Source: Nitrospira sp. (GTDB taxonomy: Bacteria > Nitrospirota > Nitrospiria > Nitrospirales > Nitrospiraceae). Taken from it: a DNA stretch of 64,000 bases. A program made the translations under genes and the position numbers. The first letter of the stretch is position 1. The number at the start of each line of letters is the position of its first letter. The stretch spans positions 124,001-188,000 of the forward strand of contig CP126122.1 in assembly GCA_030123565.1 (NCBI GenBank), given 5' to 3'. This document shows, in pieces, positions 19,445 through 27,914 of the stretch. The notes under the pieces were generated by a model. It was not told the DNA's origin, did no database searches, and worked only from the letters and a program-made list of their open reading frames with translations.

Positions 19445-20584
19445 ATGGCCAACGATCGATCGCTCAGGCCCTGGTTCATGCTGCGCGCCATCTCCGGTGT
19501 GGGGGATGCCGTTCTGCTCAAACTCGTGCAGTCGTTCCGTACGCCGGACGCCGTGTTTGCTGCGACGCAGGCGGAATTGGAAGGAGTCGGATGTCGACCG
19601 CCCTTGGTCGAGGCCATTCGGCGCGGGCCTGATCCCGCTGCGATCCGGCAACTCGATGATGAATTGGCGCAATTGGAACGTCGGCAGGTGACGGTGTTGA
19701 CCTATTTCGACGAGCGATACCCTGCGATCCTGCGAACGATCCCCGATCCGCCTCCTCTCTTGTATCTGCAGGGCACGTTGCTGGAGACCGATCGCCACGC
19801 TGTGGCTGTCGTGGGCACCAGGAAAGTCAGTGCAGCGGGACGGATCTTTGCGGAGGAGTTGGCCCGCGACCTGGCGGCGATGGGATTCACGATCGTCAGC
19901 GGTTTGGCCCGCGGGGTCGATGCGGCGGCGCATCGCGGCGCACTCGCGGGGAACGGGCGGACGCTCGCGGTGATGGGGTGCGGGCTGGACCGCACCTATC
20001 CGTCGGATCATCGCCACCTTCGCAGCGCGATTGAACGGCAAGGGGCCGTGCTCTCCGAACTGCCGCTGGGTTCGGCACCGCACAGCTATCATTTCCCTCG
20101 ACGGAATCGCATCATCAGCGGATTGGCCTTGGGAGTCGTCGTCACGGAGGCCACCATCGAAAGCGGGTCACTCATCACGGCACGATTGGCGGCCGAGCAG
20201 GGGAGAGAGGTGTTCGCGGTGCCCGGATTCGTGAAGGCCGAATACAGTCGCGGACCGAACAGTTTGATCAAGGACGGCGCCAGACTGGTGGAATCCGCGC
20301 AGGATGTGCTCGACGAACTGTTCCCGCAACTCGACGCGGATTTCCGCGGGCGGCTTGCAACTCGATCGCACGCCGATGGGCAAGCAGGTGTTCATTTGGG
20401 AAAAGAGGAGAGGCTGGTGTATGATGCCCTCACCGACGTGCCGCGGCCGGTGGATGAGGTGATTCAATGCAGCGGGCTCGCGGCTTCTCATGTGGCGGCG
20501 ATTCTGCTCTCTCTGGAATTGAAGAATTGTATTCGTCAGTTGCCGGGCAATGAGTATGTGCGTCTCATGCGCGGGACGCATTGA
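19445..20584 (+). CDS. dprA: DNA-processing protein DprA
   Basis: 379 residues. N-terminal helix-hairpin-helix/SAM-like part (ISGVGDAVLLKLVQSF), a Rossmann-like DprA core (AVVGTRKVSAAGR, IVSGLARGVDAAAHRGAL, AVMGCGLDRTYPSDHRHL, PLGSAPHSYHFPRRNRIISGLALGVVVTEATIESGSLITARLAAEQGREVFAVPG) and a C-terminal winged-helix domain (about 310-379). DprA loads RecA on incoming single strands in natural transformation. It sits 129 bases after rng, just before topA, a common pairing. Confidence 0.95.
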   Translation: MANDRSLRPWFMLRAISGVGDAVLLKLVQSFRTPDAVFAATQAELEGVGCRPPLVEAIRRGPDPAAIRQLDDELAQLERRQVTVLTYFDERYPAILRTIPDPPPLLYLQGTLLETDRHAVAVVGTRKVSAAGRIFAEELARDLAAMGFTIVSGLARGVDAAAHRGALAGNGRTLAVMGCGLDRTYPSDHRHLRSAIERQGAVLSELPLGSAPHSYHFPRRNRIISGLALGVVVTEATIESGSLITARLAAEQGREVFAVPGFVKAEYSRGPNSLIKDGARLVESAQDVLDELFPQLDADFRGRLATRSHADGQAGVHLGKEERLVYDALTDVPRPVDEVIQCSGLAASHVAAILLSLELKNCIRQLPGNEYVRLMRGTH

Positions 20585-20594
20585 GAGATTCAAG

Positions 20595-20622
20595 CTGACA
20601 GGGTCTCGATATTTGTTATAGT
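20595..20622 (+). promoter_or_regulatory. Promoter for topA
   Basis: -35 CTGACA at 20595-20600, a 16-base spacer, and -10 TATAGT at 20617-20622. A start near 20629 would leave a leader of about 38 bases before the topA ATG. The -10 context ATTTGTTATAGTG is the same as at the RDD-gene promoter. Confidence 0.65.
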
Positions 20623-20666
20623 GGGTGTGGTAGTCTGGGTGTAGGTGCTCGTGAACATGGAGCCGC

Positions 20667-23003
20667 ATGGCTAAATCTCTCATCATCGTGGAGTCGCCGA
20701 CCAAGGCGCGGACGATCACCAAGTATCTTGGTCGCGGCTACTCCGTCATCGCGTCGGTCGGTCACGTCAAAGATCTGCCAACCAGCAAGTTGGGCGTCGA
20801 TCTCGATCACGATTTTGAGCCGCAGTACGTCACGATCAAGGGCAAATCCAAAGTCCTCGCGGACATCAAAAAGAAGGCTCAAGAAGTCGATAAAGTCTTC
20901 CTGGCCCCCGACCCTGATCGCGAAGGCGAGGCGATCGCCTGGCATATCGCACAGGAACTGCACGGCAAGGGAAAAAAGAAGGATGGCAGGATTTTTCGCG
21001 TGCTCTTCAACGAGATCACGGAATCGGCGATCAAGCGCGCGCTGCAGGCACCGGGCGAAATTGACATGAAGCTCGTGCAGGCCCAGCAAGCCAGGCGGGT
21101 GCTTGATCGCATCGTGGGGTACCAGGGCAGTCAGCTGCTCTGGAAAAAGGTGCGTCGCGGCCTCAGCATGGGCCGTGTCCAATCCGTTGCAGTGCGGTTG
21201 ATCTGTGACAGGGAAAAAGAACGGGAGGCGTTCCGGGCGGAAGAATACTGGTCCATCGTGGCCTTGTTGTCCGGAGACAATCCGCCGGCCTTCGAAGCCA
21301 AATTGCATTCCGTCAACGGGCAGGATGCCGAGATCGGAACGGGCGAACAGGCGCAGCAGATCCTCAACGCCGTAGAGGGGAAGACTTTCGTCGTCCAATC
21401 GATCGAGCGCAAGGAGAAGAAGCGAAATCCCGTCGCCCCGTTCATTACCAGTCGCCTCCAGCAGGAGGCCGCCAGAAAATTGCATTTTACTCCCAAGAAG
21501 ACCATGACCCTCGCGCAGCAGCTGTACGAAGGGATCGAGATCGGATCGGAAGGACCAACGGGGCTTATTACGTACATGAGAACCGACTCTCCCCGCATTT
21601 CGCAGGAGGCGATGGAGGATGCCAGGGTTGTGATCCGCGAGCGATTCGGGATGGAGTATCTGCCTGCTGCGCCCAATGTGTATAAGACGCAAAAGGCCGC
21701 ACAGGAAGCGCATGAAGCCATCCGGCCGACGTCGGCCGGCCGAGATCCCGAGTCCATCCGACAATATCTCGAACAGGACCAGTATCAGTTGTATAAGCTG
21801 ATCTGGAATCGATTCATCGCCTCGCAAATGGTGCCGGCGATCCTGGATGTCACGCGCGTGGATTCCACCTCGGTAGGAACGACCGATCGGTATGTGTTTC
21901 GTACGACAGGCACTGTGGTCAAATTTGCCGGGCATACGGCCGTGTACCTGGAGGGGACCGATAGAGAATTGCCTTCGCAGAAGCCGAAGAGTGATCAGGA
22001 GAGTGATGACGATGCGGAGCGGCGCCTCCCGTCGCTCGGCGAAGGCGACGCGTTGCGTCTCGTGAGTCAAGAAGGCCAGACTGTGCCCGGGTTTACCTCC
22101 AAACAGCATTTCACCCAGCCGCCTCCCCGCTACAACGAAGCCTTGCTCATTCGAGAATTGGAAGAAAAGGGTATCGGGCGTCCTTCCACCTATGCGTCGA
22201 TCATTTCGACGATTCAAGATCGTAAGTATGTCGAGAAGGTCGAGGGGCGATTCCTCCCGACGGAAACCGGGCGGACGGTCAACGAGTTTCTGCTGAAAGG
22301 GTTCCCCGATCTTCTGGATACGGAATTCACCTCGCACATGGAAGAGCAGCTGGACGAGGTCGAGGAGGGGACCAAGCCGTGGGTGGCGGCAGTCAGGGAA
22401 TTTTATGCTCCTTTTACCAAAGACATGGAATTGGCGCAGAGTATTCCCGGTCCGAAGGATGTCGTCGAGCCGCCTACGAACATTCTCTGTGAAAAATGCG
22501 GCCGCATGCTGGAAATCAAGTGGGGACGGAACGGAAAGTTTCTCGCCTGTCCGGGGTACAAAGACGACCCCCCCTGTAAGAATACGCAGAACTTTGAAAA
22601 GCTGCCGGACGGAACGATCAAGATCGTTCCAAAATTGGAAGAGACGACGGATGAGAAGTGTGAGAAGTGCTCGAGTCCCATGGTGGTTAAAACGGGCCGT
22701 TTCGGGAAGTTTCTCGCCTGTTCCGCCTATCCGGACTGCAAGACCACCAAAGCCATTGCCTTGGGGGTGAAGTGTCCGCAGCCTGGATGCGGAGGAGATC
22801 TGGTCCAGAAGCGCACTAAAAAGGGGCGGAACTTCTACTCCTGCAGTCGCTATCCTCAGTGCGAATATGCCCTTTGGGATCGACCCATCAATAAGTCCTG
22901 CCCCATGTGTCAGGCCCCGTTCCTGATCGAGAAGGTCAGCAAGCAGACCGGCCGTATCGTGCAATGCCGCAACGAAGAATGCGGCTATCGCGAAGCCGGT
23001 TGA
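20667..23003 (+). CDS. topA: DNA topoisomerase I
   Basis: 778-residue type IA topoisomerase that relaxes negative supercoils. Toprim domain: LIIVESPTKARTITKYLG and the acidic triad in APDPDREGEAIAW. The active-site Tyr is in GLITYMRTDSPRIS. The C terminus carries four zinc-ribbon units: CEKCGRMLEIKWGRNGKFLACPGYKDDPPC, then CEKCSSP...CSAYPDC, CPQPGCGGD...CSRYPQC, and CPMCQAP...CRNEEC. It has its own promoter upstream and is followed by a 321-base gap before bfr. Confidence 0.97.
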   Translation: MAKSLIIVESPTKARTITKYLGRGYSVIASVGHVKDLPTSKLGVDLDHDFEPQYVTIKGKSKVLADIKKKAQEVDKVFLAPDPDREGEAIAWHIAQELHGKGKKKDGRIFRVLFNEITESAIKRALQAPGEIDMKLVQAQQARRVLDRIVGYQGSQLLWKKVRRGLSMGRVQSVAVRLICDREKEREAFRAEEYWSIVALLSGDNPPAFEAKLHSVNGQDAEIGTGEQAQQILNAVEGKTFVVQSIERKEKKRNPVAPFITSRLQQEAARKLHFTPKKTMTLAQQLYEGIEIGSEGPTGLITYMRTDSPRISQEAMEDARVVIRERFGMEYLPAAPNVYKTQKAAQEAHEAIRPTSAGRDPESIRQYLEQDQYQLYKLIWNRFIASQMVPAILDVTRVDSTSVGTTDRYVFRTTGTVVKFAGHTAVYLEGTDRELPSQKPKSDQESDDDAERRLPSLGEGDALRLVSQEGQTVPGFTSKQHFTQPPPRYNEALLIRELEEKGIGRPSTYASIISTIQDRKYVEKVEGRFLPTETGRTVNEFLLKGFPDLLDTEFTSHMEEQLDEVEEGTKPWVAAVREFYAPFTKDMELAQSIPGPKDVVEPPTNILCEKCGRMLEIKWGRNGKFLACPGYKDDPPCKNTQNFEKLPDGTIKIVPKLEETTDEKCEKCSSPMVVKTGRFGKFLACSAYPDCKTTKAIALGVKCPQPGCGGDLVQKRTKKGRNFYSCSRYPQCEYALWDRPINKSCPMCQAPFLIEKVSKQTGRIVQCRNEECGYREAG

Positions 23004-23324
23004 TCCCTTTCCGCAGGATCGATTCTTCCATTTCTCATACATTCGCCGTTGGGCGTACCGTCCCGCTTCTGCACACCCATGACGAACCGCCGCTGTTGAT
23101 CGGCATTTCAGCAGACCGGACCGTGGTGTGATGATCGACAATGAGATCCGTTTTCAGCGAAGTTGAGAATGGTAGTCAAATATACGTAAATTAGGCCTTG
23201 ACAACGACCATCGAATCTTCATACATCTATATCAGATCGAACGCACGACGAGTTCGTCGAGTGAGGCCGGTCGACCGAAGAGGTTGATCGCGAGCGATAA
23301 CTTTCCGGTCGGAAGGAGGGAAAG
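23004..23324. other. Regulatory gap between topA and bfr
   Basis: 321 bases with no credible gene. It holds a Fur-box-like site (23163-23179) and a consensus -35 (TTGACA, 23198-23203); the rest shows no feature I can name. No clear terminator for topA was found. Confidence 0.6.
23163..23203 (+). promoter_or_regulatory. Fur-like box and -35 element upstream of bfr pair
   Basis: TTGAGAATGGTAGTCAA at 23163-23179 matches the 7-1-7 Fur pattern TGATAAT-n-ATTATCA at about 10 of 14 positions. A consensus -35 TTGACA follows at 23198-23203. The -10 is not clear (TACATC or CATACA near 23220-23227). The site resembles those at 29746 and 37252. Since it lies upstream of the -35, activation rather than simple repression is possible. 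Confidence 0.5.
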
Positions 23325-23801
23325 ATGAAAGCGAAGCAGGGTGTGATCGAGCTTCTGAATAAAATTCTCACGGCGGATCTGACCGCAATTAATCAATATT
23401 TCGTCCATGCAAAAATGTGCGAGAACTGGGGGTATGACCGGTTACATCATCATATCAGACAGCGGTCATTCGATGAAATGAAGGATGCCGAGGAATTGAT
23501 CGAGCATATCCTCTATCTGGAAGGTGTGCCGAACGTGCAGCGTATGAATACGGTACATGTGGGGGAAACCGTTCCCGAGCAGTTCAAGGCGGACCTGAAG
23601 GCCGAACAGGAAATGCTGAGTCTCCTGAGTGAGGGGGTGGTGCATTGCACGAAAGCCGGCGACTTCACGACCCGCCATATGCTCGAAGATATGGTCAAAG
23701 ACGTGGACGAACACATTGATTGGATCGAGACGCAGATGGAGACGATCAAACAGGTGGGGTTGGAAAATTATCTGGCCGAACAGATCAAGAAAGACAGTTA
23801 G
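23325..23801 (+). CDS. bfr: Bacterioferritin subunit, haem-type
   Basis: 158 residues, four-helix bacterioferritin, with the typical C-terminal HIDWIETQMETIKQVGLENYLAEQI. By hand alignment to E. coli Bfr the haem-ligand Met52 is kept (FDEMKDAEE). Several ferroxidase-centre residues are changed: Glu18 to Asp (TADLTAINQYF), His54 to Asp, and Glu127 to Val (KDVDEHIDW). Glu51, Glu94 and His130 remain. This subunit should bind haem at the dimer interface but is probably poor at iron oxidation. It is followed after 43 bases by a second subunit with the opposite pattern, which suggests a heteropolymeric store. Start ATG 23325 has GGAAGGAGGG upstream. Confidence 0.92.
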   Translation: MKAKQGVIELLNKILTADLTAINQYFVHAKMCENWGYDRLHHHIRQRSFDEMKDAEELIEHILYLEGVPNVQRMNTVHVGETVPEQFKADLKAEQEMLSLLSEGVVHCTKAGDFTTRHMLEDMVKDVDEHIDWIETQMETIKQVGLENYLAEQIKKDS

Positions 23802-23844
23802 TCGAATCTGAGCCGGGTGCGTTTGTTGATTCAACGGAGATGTT

Positions 23845-24324
23845 ATGAAAGCCAAAGAGGGAGTACTCGGATATCTGGGGAAAGTCCTTACTGCTGAATT
23901 GACGGCGGTTCACCAGTATTTGTTGCATGCGGCACTGTGCAAGAATTGGGGCTATCATCGTCTGCACGAACATTTCAGCCATTTGGCGGAGGAGGAGGTC
24001 GGGCATTCCTCGGGTTTGATCGATCACATTCTCTATCTGGACGGAACGCCGCAGGTTGACCGCGTGGATGCGGTCGCCGGAGGTCAGTCGGTTGCGGAGT
24101 TGTTGGCGGCGGACCTTCGCTTCGAACTCGAGGATGCGGAGCTGTTGCGTGAAGCGATTGCACACTGTTCGAAGGTGAGTGATTTTACGACCCGGCATTT
24201 GCTGGAACACATGATCATCGACACCGAAGAGCATATCGATTGGTTTGAGACGCAGTTGCGCACGATCAAACAAGTCGGGTTGCCGATGTACCTGGCGGAG
24301 CAGATTCAAGAAGGGAAGTCGTAG
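23845..24324 (+). CDS. bfr: Bacterioferritin subunit, ferroxidase-type
   Basis: 159-residue paralogue of the preceding gene. Hand alignment to E. coli Bfr gives Glu18 (TAELTAVHQY), Glu51 and His54 (AEEEVGHSSG), Glu94 and His130 present. The haem Met52 is replaced by Val, and position 127 is Thr (IDTEEHIDW), so one bridging carboxylate is either moved or lost. It is the likely catalytic partner of the haem-type subunit. The genes are 43 bases apart and surely co-transcribed. A strong hairpin follows at 24343-24378. Confidence 0.92.
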   Translation: MKAKEGVLGYLGKVLTAELTAVHQYLLHAALCKNWGYHRLHEHFSHLAEEEVGHSSGLIDHILYLDGTPQVDRVDAVAGGQSVAELLAADLRFELEDAELLREAIAHCSKVSDFTTRHLLEHMIIDTEEHIDWFETQLRTIKQVGLPMYLAEQIQEGKS

Positions 24325-24342
24325 CCGACTGATCCGTACGAG

Positions 24343-24378
24343 GCCAGCCGGTATACTCGTCACGAGCGGCCGGCTGGC
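24343..24378 (+). terminator. Hairpin after the bacterioferritin pair
   Basis: GCCAGCCGG (24343-24351) and CCGGCTGGC (24370-24378) are perfectly complementary, with an inner CTCGT/ACGAG stem. There is no strong T-run after it, so it could be a weak intrinsic terminator or an mRNA-stabilising 3' end. Confidence 0.55.
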
Positions 24379-24600
24379 ACCTGTTCTTATGAGGTTCGGC
24401 GTTTCTACCACCGTGATCGCGGTAGGTGAACAGCCCACCCAGCAGTTCGTTGAAACCTCGCTTCATCCTTTTTCTTCGCTCCTCTCCCGGCGATCACTCA
24501 CTTCATTGTTGCTGCCCACCGGCGGCAGGGATGAAGAAAATATTCGGGGCCGCAAGGGATGGTCCTAACCATGCAGTTACTTCGGTGGAATAATGAGGGG

Positions 24601-25128
24601 TTATCGTTGGAGTCGGCGGCTCTGCCGGATTCGGAATTCCATGGGAGAATGTCCGGTGGCACGTTTGAAAAAATGGCTGAAGGCAACTTGATTGCTGAAC
24701 CCCACCGTCGTCGCGATGTCAGCCAGTTTCTTATCGGTCGTCGCCAACAATGAGCTGGCTCGTTCGACTCTGCACCGCTTGATGTAGCTGGAAAACGATT
24801 CTCCCATGAGGTTCTGAAACAGATCGGAGTAATATTTTTCCGAGTAACCGAAGAAGTTTGCCAACACTTTGAGTGTGAGGCCTCGATGGAGATTGCCGTT
24901 GATATGGAGCTTGATTCGCGCTGACAGCGGTTCTGCCTTGAACGGGGCGCGTTTCTCGGATGGTATCCAATGCGAGAGGTTGAAGAGCCGGCATGCGAAG
25001 TCGCGCAAGTCCTGTTCTGTTTTCACCTGCGCCAGGCGATCGGCCAATTGCGGCGCATGTGAGCGGAGTTCGGACGAGATGAGTTGTAATCGATCGGAAG
25101 GAATGGCTGAAGCTGGTAGTTTGCTCAT
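24601..25128 (-). CDS. AraC-family transcriptional regulator
   Basis: 175 residues. The C-terminal AraC/XylS DNA-binding domain has two helix-turn-helix units: LTLKVLANFFGYSEKYYSDLFQNLMGESFSSYIKRCRVERASSLL, then LADIATTVGFSNQVAFSHFFKRATGHSPMEFR. The N-terminal 75 residues (helical, LADRLAQVKTEQDLRDFACRLFNLSHW) match no effector domain I recognise. Its start overlaps the HD-GYP stop by one base (TAATG), so the two are translationally coupled. The target is unknown; iron genes lie on both sides. The 276 bases between this gene's stop and bfr contain only the hairpin. Confidence 0.88.
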   Translation of the reverse strand: MSKLPASAIPSDRLQLISSELRSHAPQLADRLAQVKTEQDLRDFACRLFNLSHWIPSEKRAPFKAEPLSARIKLHINGNLHRGLTLKVLANFFGYSEKYYSDLFQNLMGESFSSYIKRCRVERASSLLATTDKKLADIATTVGFSNQVAFSHFFKRATGHSPMEFRIRQSRRLQR

Positions 25129-26063
25129 TATCGCGTATCCAATTTGAGATCTCGGCTATTCGGTGGGTGTGTGGGACAATGGCCGATTCGGCTCGGCGAT
25201 GAAGATGAAATGGGTAACGGGATGGCCAGGCATTGAGAGAAATGGCTTTCGATGTGCTGCTGCAACCCGTCTGCTCCGGTGATCGATGGTTCCTTGCTGC
25301 GGCGAGGCCCTGCTTCTGCGGAATGGGTGGGCACTTCCCGTCCCGGCACAGTCGGTCGGTCCTGCTCGGTGAAATCTCGACAGTCGACGTGGAGGTGCCT
25401 TCCTCGGAAGTCCTTCCGACCGTAAACCGACTCGCAAAACGTGCGGACGAGAGCCGGGTCAAGTTGTGAGCCTGCCGAGGCGCGAAGGGTTCGCAGGGCC
25501 GAATGAAGCGAGTTCGATCGAGTGGTTAATGCGTCGAATACGTCCGCGATGGCGAGAATTCTGGCGGCCAAGGGGATATAGTCACCGCGGAGGCCGTAAG
25601 GATAGCCGGCTCCATCCCAGCGTTCATGATGATGGGCGATCAGGCGTGCCGGCTCGGAAAGGAATCGATAGGCACTCAGTAGTGCCGCTCCCGCTCGAGG
25701 ATGGCTCTGGACCAACGCATATTCGTCCAATGTCAGGGGGGCGGCATCGCCGAGGAGTCTGCCGGGAAGAGTCAGGAGTCCGATATCGTGCAGCAGCGCT
25801 GCATAGTGCAAATCGATCAGCTGTTCTTCGGTGAATCCGAGGGCCTGGGCCAGCGGCAGTGCATAATGCGCCGTGCGCTCACCGTGTCCCCAGTGCTTCG
25901 GGAGCGATGCTTCGATTCGTCGCCCCAGTCGTCGGAGTTGAATCAGACGGATGACTTGCAACGACCTTTCCGGGAGTTGCAGCGAATCCAGTGTGGCAAG
26001 TTGCCGAGCGACTTCTGGGATGAGCTGCGTCAGGCCGTCGATCGATTTCATCGATGGATGCAT
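25128..26063 (-). CDS. HD-GYP domain protein (c-di-GMP phosphodiesterase-like)
   Basis: About 311 residues. Residues about 50-215 form an HD-GYP domain with HD in ALLHDIGLLTLPGRLL, the signature HHERWDGAGYPYGLRG, then IPLAARILAIADVFDAL and LDPALVRTF. These residues fit an active cyclic-di-GMP phosphodiesterase. The last 95 residues are Pro/Ser-rich and unrecognised. There is no receiver domain. I place the start at ATG 26063 with AAGGAGAG seven bases upstream. An upstream start at 26099 would place a terminator hairpin inside the gene and is rejected. Confidence 0.85.
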   Translation of the reverse strand: MHPSMKSIDGLTQLIPEVARQLATLDSLQLPERSLQVIRLIQLRRLGRRIEASLPKHWGHGERTAHYALPLAQALGFTEEQLIDLHYAALLHDIGLLTLPGRLLGDAAPLTLDEYALVQSHPRAGAALLSAYRFLSEPARLIAHHHERWDGAGYPYGLRGDYIPLAARILAIADVFDALTTRSNSLHSALRTLRASAGSQLDPALVRTFCESVYGRKDFRGRHLHVDCRDFTEQDRPTVPGREVPTHSAEAGPRRSKEPSITGADGLQQHIESHFSQCLAIPLPISSSSPSRIGHCPTHPPNSRDLKLDTR

Positions 26064-26081
26064 GGAGTTTCTCTCCTTCGC

Positions 26082-26124
26082 AAAAAAAACCGAGCCCAAG
26101 TCCGTGCGGTACGGTCTTGGGCTC
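26082..26124 (-). terminator. Strong intrinsic terminator just upstream of the HD-GYP start
   Basis: Read on the minus strand: GAGCCCAAG (26124 to 26116), an inner ACCGT/ACGGA stem, CTTGGGCTC (26100 to 26092), then GG and eight T (26089 to 26082). It should terminate the flavin/porin operon arriving from the right. Only about 18 bases separate the T-run from the HD-GYP ATG. Confidence 0.85.
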
Positions 26125-26176
26125 TGGGTTCGATACCTCTGGCCGCAATGTGGAGTGAAAATCGATAGGGACTAGC

Positions 26177-26695
26177 TCATCCGTGCTCTCCGCGTTTTCC
26201 CGCCATCAGCGGTTGTTTCAACACCCACATCTCATAGAGCGGAATCGCCATCATGATGAGGAAGCCCACCGTCATGAAGGTGTCACCTGTGAGCATGGTC
26301 AAGACGAAAATGGGAGAGACATAGCTGATCAACCATGGCGACAGCAAGTCAAGAATAACCCCGCCGAACGAGATCCAGGTTGTGGCCACCTTCAGTCGGT
26401 TGCTCACATTGGTGAGATAGAGCACATGCACCAGGATGATGAACACAACGGGCATCGTAAACAGGTGGAAGTGGGTGATCTCGGCGAGTTCGCGGAAGGA
26501 CATCGGCTCCCCGAATGTCGCATTGGAACCTCGGTAGTGATCGGCGATTCCTTGCGGGGACAGGCCTGTCATGCTGTGAGCCCAAAAGAAGGAGAAGGTA
26601 AAGCCCGCCAGCATCAAAAAGAGAAAAAACGTGTAGACCAACCGGATATGGCGATCCGAGTCGCGGAGGCGAAAGCGAGTATTGAAGTTGCGCAT
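26177..26695 (-). CDS. Four-helix membrane protein beside the FMN-binding protein
   Basis: 172 residues with four membrane helices (about 20-40, 76-94, 105-125 and 130-152). Histidines lie at or near helix ends: His40 in FFWAHS, His75 and His77 in THFHLFTMP, and His90 in ILVHVLYL. The spacing of His77 and His90 within the second helix could allow haem or quinone-site chemistry, but no family signature is certain. It begins 12 bases after the FMN-binding gene, so I infer it is the membrane partner that feeds electrons to, or receives them from, the flavin protein. Function otherwise unknown. Confidence 0.75.
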   Translation of the reverse strand: MRNFNTRFRLRDSDRHIRLVYTFFLFLMLAGFTFSFFWAHSMTGLSPQGIADHYRGSNATFGEPMSFRELAEITHFHLFTMPVVFIILVHVLYLTNVSNRLKVATTWISFGGVILDLLSPWLISYVSPIFVLTMLTGDTFMTVGFLIMMAIPLYEMWVLKQPLMAGKRGEHG

Positions 26696-26707
26696 GTCCG
26701 GCGGGAC

Positions 26708-27397
26708 TCAGTTCCCGAAAATCGAGCTGAAGAACCCCTTCTCTGATTTGCGGGCGGCCGCACTGTCGCTGCCGAGTCCGATCGGCTTCAAATAGAATTC
26801 ATCGACGAGCACCAAGACCCGTTTAATTCCGGCGGTCATGGAACGGACCGACATCGTGGCGCCGCTGATGTTGATGATGTCCTTATTGATGCGCACTGGA
26901 TCCAAGACGGATTTGCCTTCATATTGGACGTTGAATCGTTTGGTCCGCACCTCGCTGCCGCGCGCTTCTCGAAAGACGAGGAGTTCGACATTTGAGACGA
27001 ACCCCTGAGCATCCACGCCGACCATGTAAGTCATGGGTTTGTGTTTGCCGATGGTATTCTGTATGAAGGCGTAGCCATCGACCTGCGAAGCGGTTTCTCC
27101 GATATAGACTTCAAAGGAGTCCTCGGGAAATTTCCAGCCGATGCGGCTCTCGACGACGGCCTTTTTGTCCATGGGGACTCGAAGAAGTTCCTTCCTGATA
27201 CGCTCGGATTTCGGGAACATCAGTTTGACCGCTTCTTCCTCGGTCAGAAAGACCTCGGCCATCGTCATTTCTTGCTCCGTCAGATAGCGTTTGAGTTCAC
27301 TATCCCATATACGTTCGGCCCAGGCCGTGACCGGGGATATGGTGAAGGCGAACAGCAGCAGCAGAAGAGGCGATCGAGGGATCATGTCGGTAAGCAT
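26708..27397 (-). CDS. Exported FMN-binding domain protein with flavinylation motif
   Basis: 229 residues. Signal peptide to about residue 27 (LLLLLFAFTISPVTAWAE). The C-terminal FMN-binding domain (about 95-215) carries DIINISGATMSVRSMTAG, where SGAT (178-181) is the motif on which ApbE attaches FMN to Thr181 through a phosphoester bond. An ApbE gene lies 3 kb away at 30493. It is therefore predicted to be a periplasmic, covalently flavinylated electron carrier. Start ATG 27397 has AAGGA six bases upstream and overlaps the lipoprotein stop; ATG 27385 is also possible. Confidence 0.87.
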   Translation of the reverse strand: MLTDMIPRSPLLLLLFAFTISPVTAWAERIWDSELKRYLTEQEMTMAEVFLTEEEAVKLMFPKSERIRKELLRVPMDKKAVVESRIGWKFPEDSFEVYIGETASQVDGYAFIQNTIGKHKPMTYMVGVDAQGFVSNVELLVFREARGSEVRTKRFNVQYEGKSVLDPVRINKDIINISGATMSVRSMTAGIKRVLVLVDEFYLKPIGLGSDSAAARKSEKGFFSSIFGN

Positions 27398-27855
27398 CCT
27401 TGTTCCTTTAACCTTGCATTGATGCGATCAACAACCTCATTAGTCGTGTCTTGCGATGGTTCTGCAGGCCACCATTTGGTGGCCTGTGTTGTTACGCCAC
27501 CGCGCGCATGCCATCGTTGCCTGGTCTCCAATACGCTCACCGTCGCCACATCGTTCATTCGTTTGACGGCAACGCTCATGCGCGCGCGTTCTCGATTCCC
27601 GAAGCCTTCGCGCGCGAAGATTCCGAAGGATCGTTCCGTGAGAGGTGCGACATCCATCCAGCCTGTCTCGATCAGGCCCGCCCCTTTGTCGGAGGCAGTG
27701 ATGGATTGTCCTTTCATGGTATCGAGTGCGGCATTCCAGACGGTGTCATAGGGACAAACATAATATTGCTCCCGGCTGCCGCTCAGGGAGGCGCACCCTG
27801 CCGTGGAGAGGAGGATGAGCGCTGCCATTGTTGTACGTGAGATCAACACGATCAA
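27382..27855 (-). CDS. Lipoprotein of unknown function
   Basis: 157 residues with a lipoprotein signal (MAALILLSTAGCASLSGS, lipobox Cys about residue 21). The mature part YYVCPYDTVWNAALDTMKGQSITASDKGAGLIETGWMDV resembles small periplasmic or outer-membrane lipoproteins with a Bet-v-like fold, but I do not recognise a named family. It overlaps the FMN-binding gene by 16 bases. It is co-transcribed with the porin, so it may help the envelope assembly of the flavin module. Confidence 0.75.
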   Translation of the reverse strand: MIVLISRTTMAALILLSTAGCASLSGSREQYYVCPYDTVWNAALDTMKGQSITASDKGAGLIETGWMDVAPLTERSFGIFAREGFGNRERARMSVAVKRMNDVATVSVLETRQRWHARGGVTTQATKWWPAEPSQDTTNEVVDRINARLKEQGCLPT

Positions 27856-27914
27856 AACCGCCCCTTCTAGTTCACGGCGATCCCTCTCGGAGAGAAGGAT
27901 CGCCTCTGTTCAGG

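Noticed and set aside
20616-23141. 841-codon open frame antisense to topA
   Set aside because: It is the mirror of a fully recognisable topA; high GC in third positions keeps the opposite frame open. The translation is low-complexity and matches nothing.
26064-26099. Upstream ATG for the HD-GYP gene at 26099
   Set aside because: It would translate through a clear intrinsic terminator, and the ATG at 26063 has a good Shine-Dalgarno sequence.
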